Assembly: GCA_964426675.1 (NCBI GenBank)
Contig: CAYRRM010000012.1
Location: 10,288-74,287 of the forward strand
DNA: 64,000 bases
Source of the DNA: DYMC01 sp035406705
GTDB taxonomy: Bacteria > Verrucomicrobiota > Lentisphaeria > Victivallales > GWF2-50-93
Direction: 5' to 3'
A model generated the notes under the pieces. The model had not been told where the DNA came from. It saw only the letters and a list, made by a program, of their open reading frames with translations, and made no database searches. Shown here piece after piece: positions 44,202-53,331 of this stretch (position 1 is its first letter; each line of letters begins with the position of its first letter). A program made the translations under genes and the position numbers.

Positions 44202-44876
44202 TTATAATTCTGCTCTGAGAGCAACTACTGGTTTCATTTTAGATGCCTGATAAGCTGGGTATAATGCGCCAAGTATAGTTATCGTTATTCCTATTACAGA
44301 AGACAGGATGAATACAGATATAATCACAGAATTATTAGAGAGATTAAAAACTTCCTTTCCATATGTAAAACTTCCTTCAATAAATGCAAGAATTATTCCT
44401 ATTAATCCTCCTGAAATAGAGCCTACTGTACCTATAAAAGCACTTTCAATCAGAAATAATTTTAGAACGAAACTATCCAGAGCGCCAAGACATTTCATTG
44501 TCCCAATTTCTCTAAATCTTTCTGATACGCTCATAAGCATTGCATTTACAATACCAACGAAACTGATGAGCACAGCAAGTGTGAGGAGCCAATATGTTTG
44601 AATATTCTGATTTTGAATATTATCTGGATCGTAATTGCCTGTTCTGATTAATTTTTCAATTAATTCCTTTGAGGCATGGGTTTCAAGATTTCTTTGTAAG
44701 GAATTTGATGTTAGAATATATGACAAGAAGGCAATTGCAAGATTTATACACGCGATAAGAATGAGGGAACGCCAGAGTCTGATTTTTATACCTTTTAATG
44801 CGATTTTAGCAGTTTTTGAGAATGAAAGTGATTCCACCTCAGAAGCTAAATTTTGATTATTGTTGATGTTAATCAT
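44202..44876 (-). CDS. Short FtsX-family permease
   Basis: A 224-residue protein with one N-terminal helix (about 32-55) and the three-helix FtsX core (about 95-215): LLTLAVLISFVGIVNAMLM, SERFREIGTMKCLGALDSFVLKLFLIESA (the cytoplasmic coupling helix), and VIGITITILGALYPAYQASKMKP. The large periplasmic domain of MacB or LolC is missing; only about 40 residues lie between helices one and two. It may pair with the giant FtsX protein in the same operon. Confidence 0.87.
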   Translation of the reverse strand: MININNNQNLASEVESLSFSKTAKIALKGIKIRLWRSLILIACINLAIAFLSYILTSNSLQRNLETHASKELIEKLIRTGNYDPDNIQNQNIQTYWLLTLAVLISFVGIVNAMLMSVSERFREIGTMKCLGALDSFVLKLFLIESAFIGTVGSISGGLIGIILAFIEGSFTYGKEVFNLSNNSVIISVFILSSVIGITITILGALYPAYQASKMKPVVALRAEL

Positions 44877-44884
44877 TTTTCTAT

Positions 44885-45286
44885 TTAATATTTATTTTCT
44901 TTTTTAGGATTATTTATTTTTGTTGAATGGTTAATTTGAATTATGATTATATTTTTCTCTATGAGAGTTTTTAAGAATTTTGTTACTGCTAATTCTGCTT
45001 CGGCTTTATTTACTTTATATTTTTCAGAAAATTCAGTTATTATATTCTGGACGGAATTTTTACCATCACAGAGTTGATATATTTCAGTTCCGATAGTATC
45101 TAACGCGAATGTTTTCTGACATTTTTTTTCAGAACCAAGTAATTGTTGCCACTTGGGCCTTTCAAATTCGAAAGTTAGATATAATTTTTTTTCTTTGAAT
45201 TCAGATTTTAGAATAGGCGTTTTTATTGGGATACTTCTTAAGGCTTCCTCTCTATTGATAATTTCATTTGGTAATGTTTTACTCAT
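44885..45286 (-). CDS. PqqD-like / RiPP recognition element (RRE) protein
   Basis: A 133-residue protein whose residues about 50-120 follow the PqqD winged-helix pattern: FALDTIGTEIYQLCDGKNSV, then an amphipathic helix and LAVTKFLKTLIEKNIIIIQ. PqqD-type domains bind leader peptides or peptide segments for modification or transport. No radical SAM enzyme, cyclodehydratase or precursor-like small ORF is visible around it. Overlaps the upstream gene by four bases (ATGA), eight bases before the FtsX gene. Confidence 0.72.
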   Translation of the reverse strand: MSKTLPNEIINREEALRSIPIKTPILKSEFKEKKLYLTFEFERPKWQQLLGSEKKCQKTFALDTIGTEIYQLCDGKNSVQNIITEFSEKYKVNKAEAELAVTKFLKTLIEKNIIIIQINHSTKINNPKKENKY

Positions 45287-46206
45287 AGGTTTGTTCTAAT
45301 TTCCTTGATTGATTGTACAAGATAATTATATGAAAAACCCTCTTTAAAAAAGTTTTTTTCTGCTGAAAATTCTGAAATTATTACTTTATCACTTTTTTCA
45401 TCATGGGCAGATATTAGTTCGGAAAAGCGTGATTTAAAATGTTGTAGAGGCACAGGAAGTTTTTTAATAGTTTTTAATTTTATTCCTGCGATTTTGTTTT
45501 GTATATCCTGGAAATTTTCCTCTGAAACTTTGAATATTTTGCGTTTTTCTTCAAAAGGGCGATTGTTTTGCCAATCTGCAAGAGATTTTCTTGTAAGTGC
45601 AAGTTTAGCAGGATAAATTTGACGCAGAGTGAGGATCTGAGAATTTTCTCCTGCGAATTCAAGGGATATGTCGCCACAAGCAAGATATTTTCTGTTCAGT
45701 ATGAATTTTTTCGGAGAGACAAAAGAGGCGCTTCCTATTCTCCATATCCAGTCTTCATTTTCAGAGAATAATTTTGTATTTGGTATTAGTTCATTTGATA
45801 TTAGATTTTGAATGGGAGAAGAACATAGGTTAGATGAAATAATTTCGACGATAGTTTTATTGTCATTTCCGACTCCGATCCAGATATTCAGGTATTCCCT
45901 CTCATTTAGATAATGTTTCAATTTCCATGCAGAAGATAGAAAGCTTTCTGGTAGAGGAGGGGATTTGTCTGGTTTATTGATTTTAAATTTTTGTAGAATC
46001 CAACTTTGAGCATCAGGAGATTTTTTCTTTGAGCGATACCATTTCAGATGTATTATTGGGGAATTGTCGTATCCGATGAATATAGAACCTTCATTGATAT
46101 CTCCTTCAATCTGAAGTAATTGCCATTCTGGAATAACAGGAAAAGAAATCCCCTGCCATGAGATTCGTTCAAATAATTTTTGTTCTTTATTGAATATCTC
46201 TTTCAT
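45283..46206 (-). CDS. Unknown protein of the membrane module
   Basis: A 307-residue soluble protein with no signal peptide and no motif I recognise. Many Trp residues and alternating polar/hydrophobic strands (GSIFIGYDNSPIIHLKWY, EYLNIWIGVGNDNKTIVEII) suggest a beta-rich domain in the first half; the second half is more helical. It overlaps both neighbours by four bases, so it is tightly translation-coupled to the DUF6784-like transporter and the PqqD-like protein and is probably a dedicated component of the system. Confidence 0.75.
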   Translation of the reverse strand: MKEIFNKEQKLFERISWQGISFPVIPEWQLLQIEGDINEGSIFIGYDNSPIIHLKWYRSKKKSPDAQSWILQKFKINKPDKSPPLPESFLSSAWKLKHYLNEREYLNIWIGVGNDNKTIVEIISSNLCSSPIQNLISNELIPNTKLFSENEDWIWRIGSASFVSPKKFILNRKYLACGDISLEFAGENSQILTLRQIYPAKLALTRKSLADWQNNRPFEEKRKIFKVSEENFQDIQNKIAGIKLKTIKKLPVPLQHFKSRFSELISAHDEKSDKVIISEFSAEKNFFKEGFSYNYLVQSIKEIRTNL

Positions 46207-48197
46207 ATTGGTAAAATATTTGCACTTTTTGTCATAAATACAAATCCAAGTGCAAGCATGGTAATAAGTCCGACACCCGCACCGAAACCAGCAGCAAAGA
46301 CTATTCTATATTGAGGCCAATTATCCTTATAGATTTTTCTGAATACAAATCTTCCAAGGAATGCACCTATTATTGCTGGAATGACCGCATGTGGGAGAGT
46401 TTGATCGAGCCCTCTAATTATTCCATAAAGGAGAAAAATTGGCAGATTAAAATGAGCGAGGATTGCATATAGAATCATAGCAAGGCTAAAACCCGCTCCA
46501 ATATAATCGAATCTAAATGATTCTTTAAATGGATTTAATGTTTCTCCTGGTAGGGTAGCAGACCACACAAGCCCCTGATTATAAGCATTTAATTCCCAGA
46601 ATTCATTTGCATATGGAAAAAGTTGGCTCGGGACAGGGCCTATGGACCAAATGAATTGAGCAAATAGCAATATCCCTATAATTTGTATTGGGAATATCAA
46701 TGCTTCTGATTTTATTAGTGACGAAAATTTTGTCCCGGTAAGTTCCATTTGTCGGAACTGAACTACCTGATTTGCGTAGTTATGTAGCGGGATTGGGGCA
46801 AACCATATTGCAGCTCCTTTATAGCCTGATAGTATGAATGTCGATTCCCTAACAAATGGAATGCTGAATTGTTGCCCAACAATTCCTTCCATTCTTGCAG
46901 AAATGTAGGACATAAATGGTGTCCAGATGAAACCATAAAGGAGTAAAATCCAGAGAGGGAATGGAGCCAATAGTATTGGACCTGAGCAATGGTTTACCAG
47001 ATAATATGCTATGATTATATATGCTGATGTTGAAAGGAGGTATATTGCGATACCAATCCAGAGAGGAAAATCACCTCTATTCTTCGGAGTTTCCCATAAT
47101 TTTTGCCAATTTATTTTAGGTCTTCCGATTTCATCCATTTCCTTTTTTTTCTTTTTAAAGTTGGAATACATATGAATTAATCCTATTACAGCAACGGCAA
47201 ACATTAAGCCAAGATTAAAACTGAAATAGAAATCAAAGACATTTGATCTTATTGTTTCAATTCCACTAAGTCCTTCTTCCCAACCAGTTAAAATGGACAT
47301 TTTATATAATAATGGATTAAATATAATAGTGAATATGAGACCAAAAAGTGTTCCCATTACAGCCCAGAAAGGCATTACCATTCCAGTAATTAACATACCA
47401 AGATCGAAGGAAATCATGAAGGGCATTGTTGGTAGGACTTTTTGGGTGTATGAAGTTAAATCAGTAAATGGTATGGGAATTATTCTTATAGGTTCTGTAA
47501 ATATAGCCCCTGTTATTGATGGAATTGCAATATAAAGGAAACCAAATGCAATACCAAGTGCAGCGCCAAGGGTAAAAATTTTATATCTCCACGTTTCTCT
47601 GTCATTTGATGAATCTGCAAGAGCTGTCATTCCAGACGCACCGACTGGAGCCATTGGAAAAGGCAATTCCTCTACGTCGGCAGTAAGCCTGAACATTACG
47701 TAACCAAGACCAAAATGATCGATTCGCTGTATGAATAGAGTTAATGCAGTAAGCAATATCGGCCAGAGCCATTGTATCATGAAGAAGTTTCTTTGTTTTA
47801 GAACATTAGGGTCATTCGGGGCATACCAATTTGGAATGTATTCTATAATACCCATTTTTCTAAGTTCTTCACTTTGGACTATAAATTGCCTCCACAGGAA
47901 ATCCTGTCCTCCTGCAGCCATTGCTGCTCCAACCATATAGAATAGAACGAAAATCTCAGGACGTTTTAATCTTTTAAACGCCCTTCTTGCTATTTCTACA
48001 TATAACAAGACGGTTACCCATTGAGCTGCAGCACCCATGTGCAGTCCTGCAACTAAATTCATATAAACAGAAGCAGGAGCCATAACGAAACCGACGAATA
48101 GAGCCATTATAACAGTGCCCCAGTTAAATCCGTCTTCGAATTTTTCTGGTCTTTTCATTAAGTTTCTGAATTCTGAAAATTCTTTATCTTCACGCAT
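46203..48197 (-). CDS. DUF6784-like polytopic membrane protein (OPT-transporter-like)
   Basis: A 664-residue protein with about 14 membrane helices, of the large family found in PVC bacteria and often labelled peptide transporter. Recognisable stretches are FVMAPASVYMNLVAGLHMG, ELPFPMAPVGASGMTAL and a C-terminal HAVIPAIIGAFLGRFVF. The exact Pfam split between DUF6784 and DUF6785 is my estimate. I take ATG 48197 as start (overlap of eight bases with the upstream gene); the frame opens with a TTG at 48233 that seems less likely. Function is unproven; transport is inferred from topology. Confidence 0.75.
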   Translation of the reverse strand: MREDKEFSEFRNLMKRPEKFEDGFNWGTVIMALFVGFVMAPASVYMNLVAGLHMGAAAQWVTVLLYVEIARRAFKRLKRPEIFVLFYMVGAAMAAGGQDFLWRQFIVQSEELRKMGIIEYIPNWYAPNDPNVLKQRNFFMIQWLWPILLTALTLFIQRIDHFGLGYVMFRLTADVEELPFPMAPVGASGMTALADSSNDRETWRYKIFTLGAALGIAFGFLYIAIPSITGAIFTEPIRIIPIPFTDLTSYTQKVLPTMPFMISFDLGMLITGMVMPFWAVMGTLFGLIFTIIFNPLLYKMSILTGWEEGLSGIETIRSNVFDFYFSFNLGLMFAVAVIGLIHMYSNFKKKKKEMDEIGRPKINWQKLWETPKNRGDFPLWIGIAIYLLSTSAYIIIAYYLVNHCSGPILLAPFPLWILLLYGFIWTPFMSYISARMEGIVGQQFSIPFVRESTFILSGYKGAAIWFAPIPLHNYANQVVQFRQMELTGTKFSSLIKSEALIFPIQIIGILLFAQFIWSIGPVPSQLFPYANEFWELNAYNQGLVWSATLPGETLNPFKESFRFDYIGAGFSLAMILYAILAHFNLPIFLLYGIIRGLDQTLPHAVIPAIIGAFLGRFVFRKIYKDNWPQYRIVFAAGFGAGVGLITMLALGFVFMTKSANILPI

Positions 48198-51100
48198 GGT
48201 TGAGAATCTTTTCTCCTTTTTCAATATATTCAATTATTTTTTCTGTCGGTATATTTCTCCAGCCGAGGAGTTGTTTCCTGATATCATTGAGGAAAATTCT
48301 ATTAAGTCTCCACCAGGTTCTTTCTTGTCCAGATTGTCTTGTTATCTTAATTTTTATTGAACATATTTCATCTTCTTCGGGTAATATAAGAATTTTAATT
48401 TCTTGTCTTATACCGAGGTCATATGGAGCAAGCCATATTGTTGCGCTTACAGAAACGATGGACTTGTCTTCCTCTCTGTTAAGAATCATTTTGTCGGATG
48501 TAAAATTTCCTATGGCACCGTCTTTATGTATATCCAAATATTCATATATAAAGAGAGCAAGAGCTTTAGCTGTTTTTTTTGTTGTTGTAAATGGTAATAG
48601 ATCTGTTATTTCATCATTGACTGGTTTTGGTACTTTCCAATTAGCCTCTTTTGAAGGCGTTGCAATTTTTGCTGCCATTATAGCGGGTACGATTGCAGAT
48701 AAGATAACAATGAAAATGACCAGTCCCATTGTCATAATAACATTAGTTCCTGAATAATTAAGCGTAACTGCCCCCATTAACTGCATGGAATTCAGGAATT
48801 TTGCGAGCCCCTGTCCTACGATATAGCCAAATACGGCTCCCATCATCCCATAAGTTAGTGCTTCGGCAAGAAAGAGAATTCCTACATGATGAGGGGCAAG
48901 TCCAATGCTAGTATAGATATGAATTTCACCTTTGCGTTCAGCTACTGAATTTAGAATGGTATTGAATATTATGAGAGAAGCTATTAATATTGGAATGAAT
49001 ATCTTTGTCGGAACTTTAGGTATTAATGGTGTGGAAACTATTGCTCTTATATTTTTTCCGTCATTGTAATACACAGGATATACGATAATCTGCATAATTT
49101 TTTCAGCGCATTTACGAGCTTCTTCAGGTGGGATGGCAACGGCTATACCTCTTAGTTGAGCATTCATCTTTTTTGAGAATGACGCTGGTAATATGATTAT
49201 ATCATCTGAAGAGCAAAAATTCATTTTTTGATCTTTTTCGAGGTCTCCTGTTGTAGAGATTTGTCCTTCAAGCGCTTCTTGTGACATAGCCCAATTATCT
49301 GTTTCAATGCTATAGTCGAGGGGTAGTAAGCTTTGCCCATCGAGTTTTTTTAATTTAGTATCCAGGACTTTTGAATCATAGATATCGAGAATTTTGAAGT
49401 CAAAACCTGCTACAGAGATGATATCTCCTACTTTTAGTTCGAGGGCTTCAGCGTTTTTCTTTGAAATATAACAACCGTTAGTTTTTTCAAAAGATTCCCA
49501 TTGTTCAAGGAAGTTTTGTGGATTTAAAATGAAACGTTCCTCTTTTGAGAGAAAAAGAGCAGCTTTTAAAGATATGGCTCTTGAATTTTGCGAATTTCGC
49601 ACGATTAATCTCCATGAAGGATTCGTAGAAGTCAGCCAATATCTACCAGAAACCGGGTATTTATTTTCAAGAAAAAGTTTGATATTATCTTCTGTTTCCT
49701 TTGCCATTTGTCTGAGGGCTGGATGTTGTATGTATATCCCGGTTGTGAAATCAGAAGGGTTAAGGGAAAGATTATAAATCTTTTTATCATTGTAGGTTGA
49801 AGAAGAGGTAAAACAAAGAAGGGCAAATGTTATTATTACGATGCTTGTGGCTGTAAGTAAGGTTCTCAAAAGTCGCTTCCTCATATTTGCAATTCCGAGC
49901 CATATTGCGCTCCATATTACGGCAGATTTTGAACTTTCAGCCCTGAGACTCTCTACATTGCTTCCTTTCCTGAACTCGTCTAGAGTGTATTTAAATTTAT
50001 TCATAACAATTATTATTACAGTCATACTCAACAATAATATAAGGAAGGCTATTAATATAATAAGGGGTTGACTACTGATTTTGAAACCGGGATGGAAGCT
50101 CCATAAAATTGCTAACATAATTGCGAAAATCGCAATACTAAATATTATTTGTTGTTCTATTTTTACTCTGGCAAATAATAATCTTTCCATTGAAATGGAA
50201 AAAGGGACAAGTAGTATTAATAAAAAGATTACTCCACGAGTTACATCATCTGATTGAGATTGTATAGCATGATATGCTCTGAGTTCATTAGCGAGAGCCT
50301 CTCTTGAAAAATTAATGGTTTCAGTTCCGTTATCAGATTCATATGATTTTTTGGCGTGTTCTATTAATTTTGCGCTATGTTCATGAATTTGTTTGATTAC
50401 TGGAAATGAAATTCCTGCATTTTCGAGTCGTCTTAATCTCCATGAATCTATAAGAAACATATCTGAGGCTGATTGCAATTCAGGTAATGCTGGAATTTGT
50501 GTGGTTGCGGGGAAACCATCTTTTATGCAATCTATAAGGGATGAATTTTCCTCTTCGATTTTTTCTGATACATTCATTAGAATCATTCTGTTTTTCTGAA
50601 GACCAGAACTTATAATTAGTTGCCATGCTGATTCTGGTGGGAGGAGTCCAAAACTTTGCCCTCTGAATATACTGAAGTGGGCCCTTTTGTGGGGGCCTCC
50701 TCTAACAGGGTCAATAAAAGAATAGTTTGAGAGCAAAGTTTGATAACGTGGATCAAAAAACTGAGGACCATTTAATTCTATACAATCAAAAGCAAGGCGT
50801 CGTATAGGATTAAGAGGGGGGCTAGAACGAAGTGAAATTACTGAAGCCATATTTCCTGAGAGAATACTTGTAGAATCTGAAAGTCCCTGAATTATCTGTC
50901 CCAATTCATTGAGTTTGAAGGCCTGAACCTTGCGTCTGTCATCAACCCACCATAGATGAGGTGAAGGACAGGGGTAGAACCTGAATGAACCATCAATTTG
51001 AGTTCTGACAAATTCGTGTCCACGAAACCCTCTAACATTATTAAGACTTGCCCAATTGTTATTGGAAGAGAGAACGGTAAGAAAGTCCGGCATTGGTGTT

Positions 51101-53331
51101 CTTGCTATTGTTTCTGCAACTGAATCGGATACTATTGTGCCATGTGGGATTCTCCATCGTGGCATACCACTGATATTTAGCGGGGAGGTGGAAAAGGAAT
51201 TATCATTAAGGAATAAATCCATAATTATGACTGTGGCAATAGCTTGAGGGATGATTTTTTCCCAGGAGATTGCGTCAAAAGTGTCTTTTGGAGTATCTAT
51301 TTTTTCATATGTTCCTTCCATTGTTGCCCATGTTAGACCTTTTAATCGGAAGCTTCTGGCAGCACTTGTAGGGAGGAATATAGGTTGTTGTGAAAATGAT
51401 TCTGGTATTTCTCGTCCCTCAATTGCTGATATATTTAAAATATTATTTACGAGTTTTTGGAGGATTTTTTCATTTAGGTCAGGTATTGCTTTTTGAATTA
51501 TTCTTTTTAAGTCATTATAGTCGGTTGTTTTCAATGAAGAAATTTCTATACTCAATTCTTTTAATTTGTATTTATCTATTTGAGGAAATGTTGTAATGAA
51601 TTCTTTATAGATTTCCGCTTCTACTTGCGATATATTATCAAGAGTCAGGATTTTATTTAAGAAATTTTCCTCGGAAAATTCTTTTATTCTCAGAAAATCT
51701 ATTTTATCCTTAGTTATTTTTTGTGTAAGATCATTATTTTCGGATAGAGTAATTTTTAGCCATCTAATAAAATCTTCTGCTATATCTTTATCATTGCTTC
51801 GGTTTTGGTGACAGTAAAGAGAGGGGGCTATTAACCTTCCTGAATCAGAAAGATTTATTGCAATTACAAATGTGAATGGATTTTGTGTTTTATTATAAGG
51901 CGAAATATAATTGATAATTTCTTCGCGTATTTTATCATTAGCGTGGAAAAATTCTATACGTTTTTCCTGTAGTTCTTTTTGTTTTAATATTCTTTTTTTT
52001 ACATTTTCGATTACTTTGTCTGCGTAAAGTTCCGTCTCATTTTCATAATTTTCATTATTTGAATTTTTTATATAATTTTTCTTCCCATTCAAGATTCTGA
52101 ATAATGTTCTATTAAGGAATTCAAGTCGTTCTGTATTTTTGCGAATTTCATCTTCAAGCTCTCTCTTATTATCAGGATTTTGATTGATTTTTAATCTTAA
52201 TATTCCATTTTTTTCTCGTAGTCTCATAATTTCCGGACTTAACTCGTCTTTGCAATAACGTTGGATTTCTCTAAATTTACTCTTATCAGGGAGTTTAGTG
52301 AGTAACTCTTGATTGTCAGCAGAATCAATTAGTTCTGCAATTTTCTGATATTCTTCGAGAATTTTTTCTTCCATTTTAATATAAGATTGTCTGGTATTAT
52401 CATTTTTATCTGATGACAACATAGAGAAGATGAGTCTTGTCCCAAGATTATTTAGATACATTGCATCAGTAAAAACAAAAACTACACTGCGTTTGGGCTG
52501 GAAAGTGCTGAAAAATTTTACCATTAAAAGTAGAAATGAGGTGTCTATGGCAGTGTCTGCTCCTGGAGCGAGTTGTGGTACTATGCTCATTGAGTCATAA
52601 CCTGTGAATATTACGATTGGCTGAAGTTTGTCGTCTGTTCCTTTTATTATAGCGTAGATATTTTCGCCCAGAGAACTTTTCCATTTTCCATCTGAATAAA
52701 TTTTTAGTGATGATATTTTATTGGTTCTAAGAGCGTTGCAAAGCTCTGTGTCTTTTACATAAAATCTTGGTTTGTAAATAGCTTGTTCTCCGGGCAGTTC
52801 AATCTCCTCATTGTTGCTTGCTAATAATAATAGAGCTGAGGCGCCCATCATGAATGGATTTCGCCAATTTTGATAATCAGCCATTTCCATTACTGCAATT
52901 TGAGATTGAAGGGCTTTTCCAGGCAATTCAGTCATAGAGGCTTTACCACAGTATACTGGCTTTCCATTAATACCATTTTTTGGAGTTGTATTGAGTCTTA
53001 CGAGTTCAGGCCACAATGGATAGATAGGGAATTGTTTTATTTTTCCATTAATATTGGTTTCAATATAGGAATTGTAGTATAAAGGCGTTTCTACTTCAAA
53101 ATATTGGCTTATAACTTTGATATTGCGAATTTCGCATAGATTGTTTTTTATTATTTTTGCAGCTTCTTTACATCCTTCTGAACCTGTGATTCGAGATGAT
53201 ATTTCTGAAAATATTCTGGTATTTGATTTTAGTCTGTCTGCAAAATCATTTGCATAAGATAAGCTTGAGAGCAAGCAAATTCCTATTATTATGAGTAAAT
53301 TTAATTTAATAATTTTATTTATATTTTTCAT
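48190..53331 (-). CDS. Giant FtsX-type permease with a degenerate M28-peptidase-like domain
   Basis: A 1713-residue protein. A signal/anchor helix (about 8-26) is followed by an M28/PA-like domain (about 30-300), where the metal motifs are altered: TGYDS (243-247) replaces HxD, GADT (257-260) keeps an Asp, and FTDAMY (287-292) replaces the usual AEE. A long coiled coil follows (about 310-470), then a periplasmic region to about 1030. A membrane block lies at about 1040-1120. The FtsX core begins at RKRLLRTLLTATSI (about 1154), with C-terminal helices at about 1447-1560 and a 150-residue cytoplasmic tail. ATG 53331 overlaps the upstream stop by four bases. The frame stays open to 53559, but that part is a shadow. 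Copies 14-16 of the palindrome lie here. Confidence 0.88.
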   Translation of the reverse strand: MKNINKIIKLNLLIIIGICLLSSLSYANDFADRLKSNTRIFSEISSRITGSEGCKEAAKIIKNNLCEIRNIKVISQYFEVETPLYYNSYIETNINGKIKQFPIYPLWPELVRLNTTPKNGINGKPVYCGKASMTELPGKALQSQIAVMEMADYQNWRNPFMMGASALLLLASNNEEIELPGEQAIYKPRFYVKDTELCNALRTNKISSLKIYSDGKWKSSLGENIYAIIKGTDDKLQPIVIFTGYDSMSIVPQLAPGADTAIDTSFLLLMVKFFSTFQPKRSVVFVFTDAMYLNNLGTRLIFSMLSSDKNDNTRQSYIKMEEKILEEYQKIAELIDSADNQELLTKLPDKSKFREIQRYCKDELSPEIMRLREKNGILRLKINQNPDNKRELEDEIRKNTERLEFLNRTLFRILNGKKNYIKNSNNENYENETELYADKVIENVKKRILKQKELQEKRIEFFHANDKIREEIINYISPYNKTQNPFTFVIAINLSDSGRLIAPSLYCHQNRSNDKDIAEDFIRWLKITLSENNDLTQKITKDKIDFLRIKEFSEENFLNKILTLDNISQVEAEIYKEFITTFPQIDKYKLKELSIEISSLKTTDYNDLKRIIQKAIPDLNEKILQKLVNNILNISAIEGREIPESFSQQPIFLPTSAARSFRLKGLTWATMEGTYEKIDTPKDTFDAISWEKIIPQAIATVIIMDLFLNDNSFSTSPLNISGMPRWRIPHGTIVSDSVAETIARTPMPDFLTVLSSNNNWASLNNVRGFRGHEFVRTQIDGSFRFYPCPSPHLWWVDDRRKVQAFKLNELGQIIQGLSDSTSILSGNMASVISLRSSPPLNPIRRLAFDCIELNGPQFFDPRYQTLLSNYSFIDPVRGGPHKRAHFSIFRGQSFGLLPPESAWQLIISSGLQKNRMILMNVSEKIEEENSSLIDCIKDGFPATTQIPALPELQSASDMFLIDSWRLRRLENAGISFPVIKQIHEHSAKLIEHAKKSYESDNGTETINFSREALANELRAYHAIQSQSDDVTRGVIFLLILLVPFSISMERLLFARVKIEQQIIFSIAIFAIMLAILWSFHPGFKISSQPLIILIAFLILLLSMTVIIIVMNKFKYTLDEFRKGSNVESLRAESSKSAVIWSAIWLGIANMRKRLLRTLLTATSIVIITFALLCFTSSSTYNDKKIYNLSLNPSDFTTGIYIQHPALRQMAKETEDNIKLFLENKYPVSGRYWLTSTNPSWRLIVRNSQNSRAISLKAALFLSKEERFILNPQNFLEQWESFEKTNGCYISKKNAEALELKVGDIISVAGFDFKILDIYDSKVLDTKLKKLDGQSLLPLDYSIETDNWAMSQEALEGQISTTGDLEKDQKMNFCSSDDIIILPASFSKKMNAQLRGIAVAIPPEEARKCAEKIMQIIVYPVYYNDGKNIRAIVSTPLIPKVPTKIFIPILIASLIIFNTILNSVAERKGEIHIYTSIGLAPHHVGILFLAEALTYGMMGAVFGYIVGQGLAKFLNSMQLMGAVTLNYSGTNVIMTMGLVIFIVILSAIVPAIMAAKIATPSKEANWKVPKPVNDEITDLLPFTTTKKTAKALALFIYEYLDIHKDGAIGNFTSDKMILNREEDKSIVSVSATIWLAPYDLGIRQEIKILILPEEDEICSIKIKITRQSGQERTWWRLNRIFLNDIRKQLLGWRNIPTEKIIEYIEKGEKILNHA
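49589..49601. repeat. TGCGA-N3-TCGCA palindrome, copy 14
   Basis: Spacer ATT on the plus strand. In the giant FtsX gene it is read as Val-Arg-Asn-Ser-Gln (CGA phase). Confidence 0.85.
50122..50134. repeat. TGCGA-N3-TCGCA palindrome, copy 15
   Basis: Spacer AAA on the plus strand. In the giant FtsX gene it lies in a membrane helix and is read as Ala-Ile-Phe-Ala (GCG phase). Confidence 0.85.
53124..53136. repeat. TGCGA-N3-TCGCA palindrome, copy 16
   Basis: Spacer ATT on the plus strand. Near the 5' end of the giant FtsX gene it is read as Cys-Glu-Ile-Arg (TGC phase). Confidence 0.85.

Noticed and set aside
478..53136. The repeated palindrome as terminators, transposon ends or a CRISPR-like array
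   Set aside because: All copies lie inside genes, spacing is irregular apart from one pair, no U-run follows, and there are no flanking transposase or cas genes.
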